Of a DNA stretch of 64,000 bases, positions 36,769-46,676 are shown piece by piece. The stretch is from the NCBI RefSeq assembly GCF_900109375.1, contig NZ_FOAB01000001.1:248001-312000 (forward strand), read 5' to 3'. A program made the translations under genes and the position numbers. Positions within the stretch are counted from its first letter, which is position 1, and each line of letters starts with the position of its first letter. A model generated the notes under the pieces. That model had not been told where the DNA came from, did no database searches, and worked only from the letters and a program-made list of their open reading frames with translations. This stretch comes from Aquimarina amphilecti. GTDB taxonomy: Bacteria; Bacteroidota; Bacteroidia; Flavobacteriales; Flavobacteriaceae.

Positions 36769-39222
36769 ATGACGTATTTTATAAATGTAATCTTACCTAT
36801 TCCTCTTAACAAAGAGTTTACATATAGTGTTAACGAAAATGAAGCACACTTTTTAAAACCAGGAATGCGAGTTGCAGTGCAATTTGGCAAGAGTAAGGTG
36901 TATGCAGCGTTGGTCACTAAAATACATCAGCAGGCACCCGAAATATACGAAGCAAAAGAAATTGAACATATTTTAGATGAAACTCCAATCGTAACGGCAA
37001 ATCAGTTAAACCTTTGGACTTGGATTTCTCAGTATTATATGTGTTCAAAAGGGGAGGTAATGAGGGCGGCACTTCCTAGTGCATTTTTGTTAGAAAGTGA
37101 AACTATTATTCTTAGGAATGATAAAGAAACTGTTGATGAAAGTGGGCTAAAAGATGATGAATTTTTATTATATGAAGCTTTACAGCATCAAAGTTTACTT
37201 CGGATACAAGAAGTGATGGATATAATTGGAAAAAAAAATGTACTTCCCTTAATTAAGAGGTTAATTGAAAAACAAGTTATTACTGTACAAGAAGAGATTT
37301 ATGAGCAGTATAAGCCAAAACTTGTAAGATATGTTAGATTAGTAGCTGAATATACAAATGAAGAAGGGTTGCAATTATTGTTGGACTCCTTAAGTCGTGC
37401 TCCAAAACAAAGAGATGTATTAATGCATTTATTTATGTTGCAAGCTAAAAATGATGAGGCAATTAAGGTAAGCGAACTTATAAAAGCGGCAAGTAGTAAC
37501 GCTACGGTAATAAAGACATTAATTAACAAGAATATATTAGAGGAATATTATAAACAAACTGATAGAGTTCAATACGAGAGTGATGAGGTAACAACTACAA
37601 AAGACCTAAATTCATATCAAGAACAAGCTTTAAAGGATATTAAAAGGCATTTTTTAGAAAAAGATGTTTGTTTATTTCATGGAGTTACTTCTTCAGGAAA
37701 AACTGAGGTATACGTAAAATTAATCGAAGAACAGATACAAGATGGAAAACAAGTTTTGTATCTATTGCCGGAGATAGCATTAACAACCCAGTTAATAAGT
37801 AGATTACAAGAGTATTTCGGAGAAAAATTAGCAGTATATCATTCTAAATATTCTGTAAACGAAAGAGTAGAAGCTTGGAACAATGTAAAAGATGCAAAAT
37901 TTAAAGCTCAGATTGTTATAGGAGCAAGGTCTTCCATCTTTTTACCATTTACTAATCTTGGTTTGGTTATTATAGATGAAGAACACGAAAGCTCATTTAA
38001 ACAATATGATCCTGCGCCAAGATACCATGCTAGGGATACTGCAGTAGTATTGTCTAGTATGTTTAAGGCTAAAGTAGTTTTAGGGTCAGCAACACCAGCA
38101 TTAGAATCTTACTATAATGCAGAACAAGGAAAGTATGGTTTGGTTGAATTAACAAGGAGATATGGGAATGTGTTAATGCCAGATATAAACCTAGTAGACT
38201 TAAAAACTAAGTATAAGAAAAAAGAAATGACTGGCCATTTTAGCGATACGCTGTTAAAGGCGATCCAAGATGCTTTAAAAGAAAAAGAGCAAGTTATTTT
38301 ATTTCAAAACAGAAGAGGGTATTCCCCGGTAGTAGAATGTAATACTTGTGGTCATTCTCCTCAATGCCCTAATTGTGATGTAAGTTTAACGTATCATAAC
38401 TTTCGAAATCAATTACGATGTCATTATTGTGGATATCATATAGCAATGTTGCAAAAATGCCTTGCTTGCGATAGTCATGAGTTAACAACAAAAGGGTTTG
38501 GCACAGAGCAAATAGAAAATGAACTTAGAGAATTGTTTCCTGAACATCATATTGGTAGAATGGATCAGGATACTACTAGAGGGAAACATGGGTATGAGAA
38601 GATTATAACTAAGTTTGAAGATGGAGAAATTGATATTTTGGTAGGAACGCAGATGCTAACCAAAGGGTTAGATTTTAGAAATGTAACATTAGTTGGAATC
38701 ATGAACGCGGATAACCTTCTTAATTTCCCAGATTTTAGAGCACATGAAAGAAGTTTTCAATTGATGCAACAAGTTGCGGGTAGAGCAGGAAGAACGAGTA
38801 AAAGGGGCAAGGTGTTAATACAAACGTATAATCCATACCATCAAATTCTTCAGCAGGTATCAATTAATGATTATTCAGGTATGTATAAAGATCAGATAGA
38901 AGAACGCTATCAATACAAATACCCGCCTTTTTATAGAATAATTAAAATTACTGGACGTCATAAAGATTATAATAAAGTAAACGAAGCTACTTTATGGTTA
39001 GCGAAATCTCTTTCGATGACTTTTAAAGAGAATATATTGGGGCCAGAATTCCCTCCAATATCAAGAATAAGGAATCAGTATAATAAAAATATATTGATTA
39101 AAATACCTCATGGACAATCTTTAAAAAAGACTAAAGATGTTATTAATAAGGTGCAAAGTTCTTTTAAAAGTATAAAAGAATTTTCGGGAGTACGAATTAT
39201 TATTAATGTAGATAATTATTAA
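36769..39222 (+). CDS. priA: primosomal protein N' (replication restart helicase PriA)
   Basis: This protein is 817 residues from the ATG at 36769; a TTG at 36748 lies in the promoter. The N-terminal DNA-binding domain (FINVILPIPLNKEFTYSV) is followed by the helicase with Walker A GVTSSGKTE and DEEH, and by the two Cys clusters (CNTCGHSPQCPNC, then CHYCGY and CLAC) that bind two zinc ions. The C-terminal helicase motifs include QMLTKGLDF and QVAGRAGR. It loads the replisome at stalled forks. Confidence 0.96.
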   Translation: MTYFINVILPIPLNKEFTYSVNENEAHFLKPGMRVAVQFGKSKVYAALVTKIHQQAPEIYEAKEIEHILDETPIVTANQLNLWTWISQYYMCSKGEVMRAALPSAFLLESETIILRNDKETVDESGLKDDEFLLYEALQHQSLLRIQEVMDIIGKKNVLPLIKRLIEKQVITVQEEIYEQYKPKLVRYVRLVAEYTNEEGLQLLLDSLSRAPKQRDVLMHLFMLQAKNDEAIKVSELIKAASSNATVIKTLINKNILEEYYKQTDRVQYESDEVTTTKDLNSYQEQALKDIKRHFLEKDVCLFHGVTSSGKTEVYVKLIEEQIQDGKQVLYLLPEIALTTQLISRLQEYFGEKLAVYHSKYSVNERVEAWNNVKDAKFKAQIVIGARSSIFLPFTNLGLVIIDEEHESSFKQYDPAPRYHARDTAVVLSSMFKAKVVLGSATPALESYYNAEQGKYGLVELTRRYGNVLMPDINLVDLKTKYKKKEMTGHFSDTLLKAIQDALKEKEQVILFQNRRGYSPVVECNTCGHSPQCPNCDVSLTYHNFRNQLRCHYCGYHIAMLQKCLACDSHELTTKGFGTEQIENELRELFPEHHIGRMDQDTTRGKHGYEKIITKFEDGEIDILVGTQMLTKGLDFRNVTLVGIMNADNLLNFPDFRAHERSFQLMQQVAGRAGRTSKRGKVLIQTYNPYHQILQQVSINDYSGMYKDQIEERYQYKYPPFYRIIKITGRHKDYNKVNEATLWLAKSLSMTFKENILGPEFPPISRIRNQYNKNILIKIPHGQSLKKTKDVINKVQSSFKSIKEFSGVRIIINVDNY

Positions 39223-39249
39223 TATTTTAGGTTCTTTGACTAAAAGAAT

Positions 39250-39310
39250 ATAACAAACAAAATAAAAAGTCCCGCTTAAGCAAAGCGGGACTTTTTATTT
39301 TGTTTGTTAT
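39250..39310. terminator. bidirectional terminator with 28-bp perfect stem
   Basis: The sequence from 39250 to 39277 pairs without mismatch with 39283-39310 around a 5-nt loop. The GC core GTCCCGCTT is flanked by A- and T-rich arms. It lies between the convergent priA and LytTR genes. Confidence 0.85.
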
Positions 39311-39318
39311 CGAATTCT

Positions 39319-40032
39319 TTATCCGCTTAATGCTTCTATTAAAGAATGTTTCTTATGTCTACTAAGAGGTATTTTTTCGTCAGCGATTTCTATATTACGA
39401 CTATTGTATCGTTCTACTTTATCAAGATTTACAATATATGATTTATGTATTCTTAGAAAACGATCACTTGGAAGTTCAGCCTCAAAGGACTTCATAGTTG
39501 CTAATACAACTATCGGATCACCATCTTCCATAATTAGTTTTACGTAATCACCCAAAGCTTCTACATATTTTAATTGACTTAAAAATATTTTACGCTTTTT
39601 TAAATTACTTTTAACAAAGATATAGTCATCGTCTTCAATAGATGCTTGTTCAGAATTTAAACGAGACATACTAAGGGCCTTTTCTACGGCAGCATTAAAT
39701 CGATCTTTCTTAAGAGGTTTTCTTAAGTAATCAATAGCATCGTAATCAAAGGCTTTAAAAGCGTATTTCGTTTTTCCAGTAACAAAAATGATATGAGGTT
39801 TATTTTCCAGATCATCCAAAAGGTCAAATCCGGTAAGAATTGGCATTTCGATATCTAAAAATAATAAGTCAACAGGAGTATCTAATAATCCGTTTTTTGT
39901 CTCAATAGCATTGTTCCACTCAGCCACTAATTCTAGTGATGAATGTTCATCTATTAATTTAACAATGGCCAGTCTTTGTAGACGAGAATCGTCTACTACC
40001 GCACATTTTAATTGAGATTGTTCCACTTGCAT
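39319..40032 (-). CDS. LytTR-family response regulator
   Basis: This 237-residue protein has a receiver domain (AVVDDSRLQR; phospho-acceptor Asp60 in FLDIEMPILTGFD; switch Lys in YLRKPLKK) and a C-terminal LytTR DNA-binding domain (about residues 137-237, with YVEALGDYVKL and FLRIHKSYIVNLDKV). No partner kinase is adjacent. It lies divergent to rpsF, an arrangement often seen in Flavobacteriia. Confidence 0.93.
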   Translation of the reverse strand: MQVEQSQLKCAVVDDSRLQRLAIVKLIDEHSSLELVAEWNNAIETKNGLLDTPVDLLFLDIEMPILTGFDLLDDLENKPHIIFVTGKTKYAFKAFDYDAIDYLRKPLKKDRFNAAVEKALSMSRLNSEQASIEDDDYIFVKSNLKKRKIFLSQLKYVEALGDYVKLIMEDGDPIVVLATMKSFEAELPSDRFLRIHKSYIVNLDKVERYNSRNIEIADEKIPLSRHKKHSLIEALSG

Positions 40033-40133
40033 AGGTTAATATTCTATACAATATTAATGAATATATATTATTTCCACAAACATTTTACGCTTTTTATCGA
40101 TAAAAGATGTGTTTCGTCGAAGTGATTTTTAGT

Positions 40134-40163
40134 TTGAAAATCAAAAAAATAATGTTACTTTTG
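40134..40163 (+). promoter_or_regulatory. promoter of the rpsF-rpsR-rplI operon (TTG-N19-TACTTTTG)
   Basis: TTG (40134-40136), 19 nt, then TACTTTTG (40156-40163): the closest consensus match in the window, 30 bp before the rpsF ATG. Confidence 0.75.
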
Positions 40164-40193
40164 CAGCCAATTTTAATTAAAAATAGATTTTTT

Positions 40194-40532
40194 ATGAATC
40201 ATTATGAAACTGTTTTCATCTTGAATCCCGTTTTATCTGAAGAACAGATAAAGGAAACAGTTAAGAAATACGAAGACATTCTTGTTTCTAACGGTGCCAA
40301 GATGATATCCAAGGAAGACTGGGGGCTGAAAAAGCTAGCTTATGCAATCCAGCACAAAAAAAGTGGTTTTTATCACTTATTTGAGTACACTGCTCCAGGA
40401 GAAGCTATTAACCCAGTAGAGGTTGAGTTCAGAAGAGACGAAAGAGTAATGCGTTACCTTACCGTTCGTTTAGACAAGTATGCAATTGCTTGGGCTGAAA
40501 AAAGAAGAAATAGAAACAAACAAAAAGCTTAA
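40194..40532 (+). CDS. rpsF: 30S ribosomal protein bS6
   Basis: This protein is 112 residues from the ATG at 40194 ([18 protein letters not shown]), downstream of the promoter; the 29-residue upstream extension is rejected. It has the bS6 core ([28 protein letters not shown], then [17 protein letters not shown]) and a short basic tail. It binds bS18 on the 30S platform. In a related Flavobacterium ribosome, bS6, bS18 and bS21 are reported to sequester the anti-Shine-Dalgarno, fitting the scarcity of Shine-Dalgarno sites here. Confidence 0.97.
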   Translation: MNHYETVFILNPVLSEEQIKETVKKYEDILVSNGAKMISKEDWGLKKLAYAIQHKKSGFYHLFEYTAPGEAINPVEVEFRRDERVMRYLTVRLDKYAIAWAEKRRNRNKQKA

Positions 40533-40534
40533 TT

Positions 40535-40831
40535 ATGTCATCTATAGAACAACAAGCTAAAGGAAAAAAAGATGGAGAGATCAGGTATCTTACTCCATTA
40601 AATATAGATACTTCAAAAGCAAAGAAGTACTGTCGTTTCAAAAAGTCAGGTATTAAATATATTGATTATAAAGATCCTGATTTCTTAATGGCGTTTGTGA
40701 ATGAACAAGGTAAATTATTGCCTCGTCGTCTTACTGGAACTTCTTTAAAATATCAACGTAAAGTGAGCGTAGCTGTAAAAAGAGCTAGACACTTAGCATT
40801 AATGCCATACGTTGGTGATTTATTAAAATAA
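40535..40831 (+). CDS. rpsR: 30S ribosomal protein bS18
   Basis: This 98-residue protein has the conserved bS18 core [19 protein letters not shown] and the C-terminal [31 protein letters not shown]. The N-terminal extension is longer than in Escherichia coli. It starts 2 bp after rpsF and precedes rplI by 16 bp, so the three ribosomal genes form an operon. Confidence 0.97.
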   Translation: MSSIEQQAKGKKDGEIRYLTPLNIDTSKAKKYCRFKKSGIKYIDYKDPDFLMAFVNEQGKLLPRRLTGTSLKYQRKVSVAVKRARHLALMPYVGDLLK

Positions 40832-40847
40832 AATTCGTCATAACATT

Positions 40848-41300
40848 ATGGAACTTATATTAAAGAAAGACGTTGAGAATCTAGGATTCGCAGACGATGT
40901 AGTAGAGGTGAAGAACGGTTATGGACGTAACTTTTTAATTCCTGGAGGTTTTGCAGTATTAGCAACTCCATCTGCTAAAAAAGTATTGGAAGAAACGTTA
41001 AAGCAACGTTCTTTTAAAGAAAAGAAAGAAATCGAAGATGCTGAGAAAATAGCTAAAAAAATAGCTGGATTCGAAATCAAGATTGCTGCTAAGGTAGGAT
41101 CTGGAGATAAATTATTCGGTTCTGTTTCTAATGCTGATGTTTCTGAAGCACTAGGAAAAGAAGGTGTTGAACTAGAGAAAAAGTTTATTACTGTTCCTGG
41201 AGGAACGATTAAGCGTTTAGGTCAGTACGAAGCTTCTGTTCGTTTACATAGAGCAGTAGTTACACCAGTTGCTTTTGAAATAGTAGCTCAAGCTAAATAA
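40848..41300 (+). CDS. rplI: 50S ribosomal protein bL9
   Basis: This 150-residue protein has the bL9 N-terminal RNA-binding domain (MELILKKDVENLGFADDVVEVKNGYGRNFLIP), a long connecting helix rich in Lys and Glu, and the C-terminal domain (GSGDKLFGSVSNADVSEAL). It is the last gene of the rpsF operon and is followed by an intrinsic terminator at 41345-41372. Confidence 0.97.
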   Translation: MELILKKDVENLGFADDVVEVKNGYGRNFLIPGGFAVLATPSAKKVLEETLKQRSFKEKKEIEDAEKIAKKIAGFEIKIAAKVGSGDKLFGSVSNADVSEALGKEGVELEKKFITVPGGTIKRLGQYEASVRLHRAVVTPVAFEIVAQAK

Positions 41301-41344
41301 TTAGATTTCTTAAATCAGTTGATAACTGGTTTATAATAATATAG

Positions 41345-41372
41345 AAAACCGCTCATTTGAGCGGTTTTTTTT
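41345..41372 (+). terminator. intrinsic terminator of the rpsF-rpsR-rplI operon
   Basis: AAAACCGCTC, loop ATTT, GAGCGGTTTT, then more T residues. Confidence 0.85.
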
Positions 41373-41408
41373 ATTTAAATTCACTTTATTCACACAAAAA
41401 TACAATCA

Positions 41409-44400
41409 ATGAAAAAAACTCTTCTAACTTTAGTTTTTGCATTATTGGCAATTACAACTCAAGCTCAGGTAACTACTTCTAATATTTCTGGATTAGTGTA
41501 TGATAATGCTAATCAATTATTGCCTGGAGCAAATATTACAGCGATACATTCACCTACAGGAACTACGTATGGTGGAACTACTAATTTTGATGGACGTTTT
41601 GATCTTATTAATTTAAGAGTAGGAGGACCTTATAGAGTAACTGTTAGTTATGTAGGTTTTAAGAAAAAAATATATGATGACGTTTTTCTTCAGTTAGGAC
41701 AAACTTATAATATTGATATCATAATGATAGAAGATGATAATCAATTAGAAGAGGTTGTTATTACTACAAATAAGAACGCTACTTTTAGTAGTGAAAGAAC
41801 AGGAGCCGAAACTAGTATTGGCAATAGAGAATTAAAGTCATTGCCTACTATTACTCGTTCCGCTGCTGATTTTTATCGTTTAGAGCCTACTGCTTCTAGT
41901 AATGGATCTTTTGGAGGAAGAAATGATCAGTTTAATAATTTTAGTCTGGATGGGTCTATTTTTAATAATCCATTTGGATTAGATGCGGCTACTCCAGGAG
42001 GACAAACAAATGCGCAGCCCATCTCATTAGATGCAATTGATCAAATCCAAGTGTCTACTGCACCATATGATGTAACTCAAGCTGGATTTACTGGGGCTTC
42101 AGTTAATGCAGTTACCAAAAGTGGTACTAATGAATGGAAAGGTACGGTATATGGTTTCTATCGTAATCAAGATTTAACAGGGGATAAGGTTGGGGATGAT
42201 GATATTATTGTTCCTGATCTAACACAAGCGCAGTATGGTGTTAGTGTTGGAGGTCCAATCATTAAGAATAAACTATTTGTTTTTGGAAATTTTGAAATTG
42301 ATGATAGAGAAGATTTGGGTTCGAATTTTTTGGCTGCTAGACCTGGATTGACAGGGGCAAACATTTCGAGAGTATCAGCTGAGGATTTAGATTATGTTTC
42401 TCAACAACTTGGTTTGTTGGGTTATGAAACAGGGCCTTATGAGGGATATACACATAATACAGAATCGACTAAAGGAATTTTAAAACTTGATTGGAATATC
42501 AGTAATAATCATCGATTAGCATTGATTTATAATTTTCTAGATGCATCTCGTGATTTACCGGGAAATCCAGAAGCAATAGGTAGAAGAGGTCCAGATTTAA
42601 CAACGCTTCAGTTTAGAAATGCTGGATACACTATAAACAACAAGATCAGCTCATTTTTAGTAGAATTGAATTCTAATTTTGGAGGAAATATTTCAAATAA
42701 GTTTCAAGCAGGATATACTTTTTTTGATGATAGTAGAGATCCATTTTCTGCACCAGCTCCTCCAATTAATATAGCACAAGATGGGGTGCGTTATATTGTA
42801 GCTGGTCATGAACCGTTTTCTATTAATAATAGATTAGAACAGAAGGTTTATCAGGTAACCAATAATTTAAATATAGTAACAGGAAACCATACAATTACTC
42901 TAGGAGGAAGTTTTGAGAGATTTGAATTTGATAATTCTTTTAACCTAGGAGTATATACCTATTTTAATGCGAATGGAGGAGTAGGTACATTTGCACCTGA
43001 TTTCGATAGTGTTCGTATAACAGCTGGTTCGACCAATAGTTTTGAACAAGCTATTAATAATGGTCTTATTGCAGAAGCACTGGCGAATGCTCAGAATGTT
43101 TTTGACACTAATAATTCAATAGATAATTGGGCGTTAGCAGAAACTAATGTAGGTCAATTAGCATTTTATGCACAGGATAAATGGAGAATGAATGATAAGT
43201 TTACATTAACATATGGTGTTAGAGTGGATCAACCTCTTTTCTTCGATACTAGAGATAAAATCGCTGAAAATATAGAAAGAGCAGCTGGAGGTGAATTTCC
43301 AGATGGTAATTATCAACCTGGAATTACTTATTTTGATGAAAATGGAACTCCTACGAATTTAAACAGTTTAGATTTGCCTTCTAAAAAATTATTGATTTCT
43401 CCGAGACTAGGATTTAATTATGATGTAAAAGGAGATAAAACAATTCAAATTAGGGGTGGTACGGGTATTTTTACCGGTCGTCTTCCGTTTGTGTGGATAG
43501 GGAATCAGGTTGCTAATCCAAACTTTTTCTTTTACACAACATCAGCACCTAATTTTCAATTTCCGCAGGTATTTAGAAATAGTTTAGGTGTTGATTATAA
43601 ATTTAAAAATGGGTTGATAGCTTCGACGGATATTATTTACACAGAAGATATTAATGCGCAGATGGTTCGTAATTATGGATTAGCTACTCCGTCTGGGACA
43701 CTAAATGGAGCAGATGGTAGACCTGTGTATCTAGCATCGGATAGAGCGGTCAATGAATTTGGAGGTACAACCAATGCATATGTGTTTACAAATACTAATG
43801 TTGGTTATTCGTTTAACTGGTCTTTTAAACTTCAGAAAAACTTTAAAAATGGATTGTTCGCTAGTGTTGCTTATAATTTCTTGGAAGCGGAAGATGCTAG
43901 TTCTTTAGATGCAGAAATATCAAGCGATGCGTATGACAGAAACCCGGCTATTGGTAATGTTAATCAAGCTGTGAGTACTGCTTCTAGATATGGAGATAAA
44001 CATAGGATTGTTGGGCAGATCAATAAATCTTTTAGTTATGGAAAAAATAAGCAATGGAGAACTTCTTTAGGAGCTTTTTATGAGTATGCACAAGGAGGGA
44101 GGTTTTCATATACATATTCAGGAGATATAAATAATGACGGTTCTGTTTTAAATGATTTGATTTATATTCCTACTGAATCTGAATTGGCAACATATAATTT
44201 TAGCGGAACAATAACGGAGCAAGTTGATCAAAGAGCTGCGTTTGAAGCTTATGTACAACAAGATGAGTACCTTAGAGAACGTAGAGGGGATTATGCAGAG
44301 AAATATGCAATTCTAAGCCCTTGGAGAGGAAGATGGGATTTAAAATTATTACAAGATTATAATTTCCAAATAGGTGATAAGACAAATACCATACAGTTGA

Positions 44401-44612
44401 GTGTAGATATTCTAAACTTTGGTAATTTATTAAATTCTGATTGGGGAGTTATTGAGATACCTGTAAATGATCAGCCAATTGGTGTTACTGTTGATGCTAC
44501 TAATACCCCAACGTATTCTTTTGATACTTCTCAGACCAGAACCTTTGCTAATGACTTTAGTTTAGATTCTAGATGGCAAGCACAGGTTGGACTTCGATAT
44601 ATTTTTAACTAA
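41409..44612 (+). CDS. TonB-dependent outer-membrane receptor, Oar-like
   Basis: This 1,067-residue protein has a signal peptide (KKTLLTLVFALLAITTQAQ), a carboxypeptidase-regulatory-like beta domain (about residues 26-112, with SGLVYDNANQLLPGANI and YVGFKKK), and a plug domain (about residues 125-240, RNDQFNNFSLDGSIFNNPFG and IQVSTAPYDVTQAGFTGASV). A long beta-barrel follows, ending in aromatic WQAQVGLRYIFN. This layout matches Oar-type receptors. No SusD partner follows, so it is not a typical polysaccharide-utilisation pair. The ligand is unknown. Confidence 0.92.
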   Translation: MKKTLLTLVFALLAITTQAQVTTSNISGLVYDNANQLLPGANITAIHSPTGTTYGGTTNFDGRFDLINLRVGGPYRVTVSYVGFKKKIYDDVFLQLGQTYNIDIIMIEDDNQLEEVVITTNKNATFSSERTGAETSIGNRELKSLPTITRSAADFYRLEPTASSNGSFGGRNDQFNNFSLDGSIFNNPFGLDAATPGGQTNAQPISLDAIDQIQVSTAPYDVTQAGFTGASVNAVTKSGTNEWKGTVYGFYRNQDLTGDKVGDDDIIVPDLTQAQYGVSVGGPIIKNKLFVFGNFEIDDREDLGSNFLAARPGLTGANISRVSAEDLDYVSQQLGLLGYETGPYEGYTHNTESTKGILKLDWNISNNHRLALIYNFLDASRDLPGNPEAIGRRGPDLTTLQFRNAGYTINNKISSFLVELNSNFGGNISNKFQAGYTFFDDSRDPFSAPAPPINIAQDGVRYIVAGHEPFSINNRLEQKVYQVTNNLNIVTGNHTITLGGSFERFEFDNSFNLGVYTYFNANGGVGTFAPDFDSVRITAGSTNSFEQAINNGLIAEALANAQNVFDTNNSIDNWALAETNVGQLAFYAQDKWRMNDKFTLTYGVRVDQPLFFDTRDKIAENIERAAGGEFPDGNYQPGITYFDENGTPTNLNSLDLPSKKLLISPRLGFNYDVKGDKTIQIRGGTGIFTGRLPFVWIGNQVANPNFFFYTTSAPNFQFPQVFRNSLGVDYKFKNGLIASTDIIYTEDINAQMVRNYGLATPSGTLNGADGRPVYLASDRAVNEFGGTTNAYVFTNTNVGYSFNWSFKLQKNFKNGLFASVAYNFLEAEDASSLDAEISSDAYDRNPAIGNVNQAVSTASRYGDKHRIVGQINKSFSYGKNKQWRTSLGAFYEYAQGGRFSYTYSGDINNDGSVLNDLIYIPTESELATYNFSGTITEQVDQRAAFEAYVQQDEYLRERRGDYAEKYAILSPWRGRWDLKLLQDYNFQIGDKTNTIQLSVDILNFGNLLNSDWGVIEIPVNDQPIGVTVDATNTPTYSFDTSQTRTFANDFSLDSRWQAQVGLRYIFN

Positions 44613-44637
44613 AAAAAAGAAATTCTGTATTAGATTT

Positions 44638-44676
44638 AAAAATCCGTTCTTACTTTATTAGGAACGGATTTTTTAT
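44638..44676 (+). terminator. intrinsic terminator after the TonB-dependent receptor gene
   Basis: AAAAATCCGTTC pairs with GAACGGATTTTT across a 12-nt loop and runs into T residues. Confidence 0.75.
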
Positions 44677-44682
44677 TATCAC

Positions 44683-44690
44683 TATTTTTG
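44683..44690 (+). promoter_or_regulatory. -7 box (TATTTTTG) for the DUF6495-like gene
   Basis: An exact TAnnTTTG match 21 bp before the ATG at 44712. An in-frame TTG (44688) falls inside it and is therefore not the start. Confidence 0.5.
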
Positions 44691-44711
44691 CACCCAATTT
44701 TATTAGAAAAG

Positions 44712-45191
44712 ATGAGATATCGCAGGCTTACCAAAGAACAGTTAGAAGAATTACACCAAGAATTCATCAATTTTTTAGCTACACAATCTATAACAGCAGA
44801 TGAGTGGAGTGATATTAAAAAGAACAAGCCAGAAGTAGCTGAAGAAGAGATAGATGTTTTTAGTGATTTGGTTTGGGAAGGGGTTTTGAGCAACGCTCAG
44901 TTTTTAGAACATTTTTCTAAAGATCAAATACATTTATTTCACCTTGGTGAAACAGAAATGCATTTAATAGCTATTAAAGTGAATTTTCCTGATATAGATA
45001 TTACGACACAAGAAGGGTATGATTGGTTAAGAAACAATTTGTTAGATGACCAAGTAGCTTTCTATAATGCCAATAAGGATTACACAGAAGATCCTAATAT
45101 GGATAAGTTTAAGCTTATTTTACAAGGAGCCAATATTACCAAAGGTGAATTATATCAGTATTTTGAAAAGTTAGTAGAGAATAAATCTTAA
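44712..45191 (+). CDS. conserved Flavobacteriia protein (DUF6495-like)
   Basis: This protein is 159 residues from ATG 44712 (MRYRRLTKEQLEELHQEFI), acidic, helical and cytoplasmic. The N-terminal stretch with FINFLATQSITADEW and FSDLVWEGVL is strongly conserved in Flavobacteriaceae, and I place it in DUF6495 from memory. The function is unknown. It is convergent with the ABC permease gene, whose stop is 24 bp away. Confidence 0.78.
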   Translation: MRYRRLTKEQLEELHQEFINFLATQSITADEWSDIKKNKPEVAEEEIDVFSDLVWEGVLSNAQFLEHFSKDQIHLFHLGETEMHLIAIKVNFPDIDITTQEGYDWLRNNLLDDQVAFYNANKDYTEDPNMDKFKLILQGANITKGELYQYFEKLVENKS

Positions 45192-45215
45192 CTAAGCTTT
45201 TAGGCTAATTATTGA

Positions 45216-46457
45216 TTATTCATATCTTAAGGATTCTATAGGATCTTGTCTAGCCGCTTTGACTGCTGGGTAGGATCCAGAAACTACAGCTGTTAGAAAA
45301 GAAGTGATCACTGCTGCAAAAATGGCTAGCCAAGGAACTGCAAATTCAAAACCAGAAACGGCAACTATAATTGCTCCAATAGTTATACCTAGTATAATAC
45401 CAACGATACCACCTATTTGACCAATAATTACGGTTTCCATAAAGAACTGACTAGATATGGTGTTCTTTTTAGCTCCAAGTGCTTTACGTACCCCAATTTC
45501 TCTAGTTCGTTCTGTTACAGAAACTAACATAATGTTCATTAGAGCTATAGAAGATCCAAAAATTGTGATGATGCTAATAATCCAAGCCGCCCAATAAAGA
45601 TAGGATGTAATACTAGAAATACGGTTAATTAGGTCATCACTACGTTCTAAACCAAAATCGTTTTCTTCCACAGGATTTAGACTTCTTATTTTTCTAAAAG
45701 TAATGATCGCTTCATCTTGAGCACCTTCTAAGAACTGTTTGTCGTCGACTTTTACACTAATGTTATAATTGATATTTGGTAATGTGTATATTGAGCGAGC
45801 AACCTGCAAGGGAATTAATACCTTAAGATCTTGATTGTCTCTAAAAGTTGCACCTTTACTTTCTAAAACACCAATAACTTTAAATTTCACGCCTCTTATG
45901 CTGATTGTTTTGTTGATAGGATCTGTGTCTTTAAAAATATTCTTTTTAAAATCAGAACCTATTAAGCATACGTTGTTATTGTTTTCTATGTCAAAAAAAG
46001 TGAAACTTCTTCCGAATTCTACTTCGGTTCCTGTGTTTTCTAGATAATTTTCATTTACACCAACTACAGATGCTTCAGGATCCGTTTTTTCATTTTCGAA
46101 TTTAACTTCTGCATTTCTGGTGCCAGTAAAGGATACGGAAGTTTTAGAAAAAGGATATTGAAATTTTTCTTTAAACTGTCTTACGTTACGATAACTAATA
46201 ATTGGATTTATCTTTTCTCTCTCTCCACTTCCGCCACGTCTTGTTGTAAATTCATAGCGTTGAATATTAAAGGTGTTAGATCCCATAGAAGCAAAATCTC
46301 CGGTAATAGTATTTTCTAGTGCTCCAAGAAATGTTAGGATACCAACTAATGCGGTAATACCAATTGCAATAATCAAAACAGTAAGAATTGTTCGTAAAAG
46401 CTGACCTTTTATAGAGTCTAAAGCTATACTGATATTCTCTCGAAAAAGTGAAAACAT
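45216..46457 (-). CDS. MacB/FtsX-type ABC transporter permease
   Basis: This 413-residue protein has the MacB layout: N-terminal helix (about residues 20-43, LLRTILTVLIIAIGITALVG), a large periplasmic domain (about residues 50-280), then three helices with the conserved VTERTREIGVRKALGAKKN coupling segment and SYPAVKAARQDPIESLRYE at the end. Such permeases work with a separate MacB-type ATPase and often a periplasmic adaptor in lipoprotein or peptide export; neither is in the window on this strand. Confidence 0.9.
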   Translation of the reverse strand: MFSLFRENISIALDSIKGQLLRTILTVLIIAIGITALVGILTFLGALENTITGDFASMGSNTFNIQRYEFTTRRGGSGEREKINPIISYRNVRQFKEKFQYPFSKTSVSFTGTRNAEVKFENEKTDPEASVVGVNENYLENTGTEVEFGRSFTFFDIENNNNVCLIGSDFKKNIFKDTDPINKTISIRGVKFKVIGVLESKGATFRDNQDLKVLIPLQVARSIYTLPNINYNISVKVDDKQFLEGAQDEAIITFRKIRSLNPVEENDFGLERSDDLINRISSITSYLYWAAWIISIITIFGSSIALMNIMLVSVTERTREIGVRKALGAKKNTISSQFFMETVIIGQIGGIVGIILGITIGAIIVAVSGFEFAVPWLAIFAAVITSFLTAVVSGSYPAVKAARQDPIESLRYE

Positions 46458-46676
46458 AATGGGTGAATTAGTATCTTTTGAAGTATAAGACTACAAAATG
46501 AGCTTAAAGTTACTCAAAAAAGTAAATTTTATTAATATAAGTAAAACTCTTTATGCTTTTCGTGTAAAATTTTATAGCTTTTTTAGATATTTACATCCTT
46601 TAATAATTGATAATTAGTAGAAGTATTTTGGAGTTCAAAATATATTTTATTAATTCAAAAAAAATAAAAACCGGAC

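Noticed and set aside
40107..40193. 29-residue N-terminal extension of bS6
   Set aside because: The best promoter in the window (40134-40163) lies within it, and bS6 proteins start at the [14 protein letters not shown] sequence.
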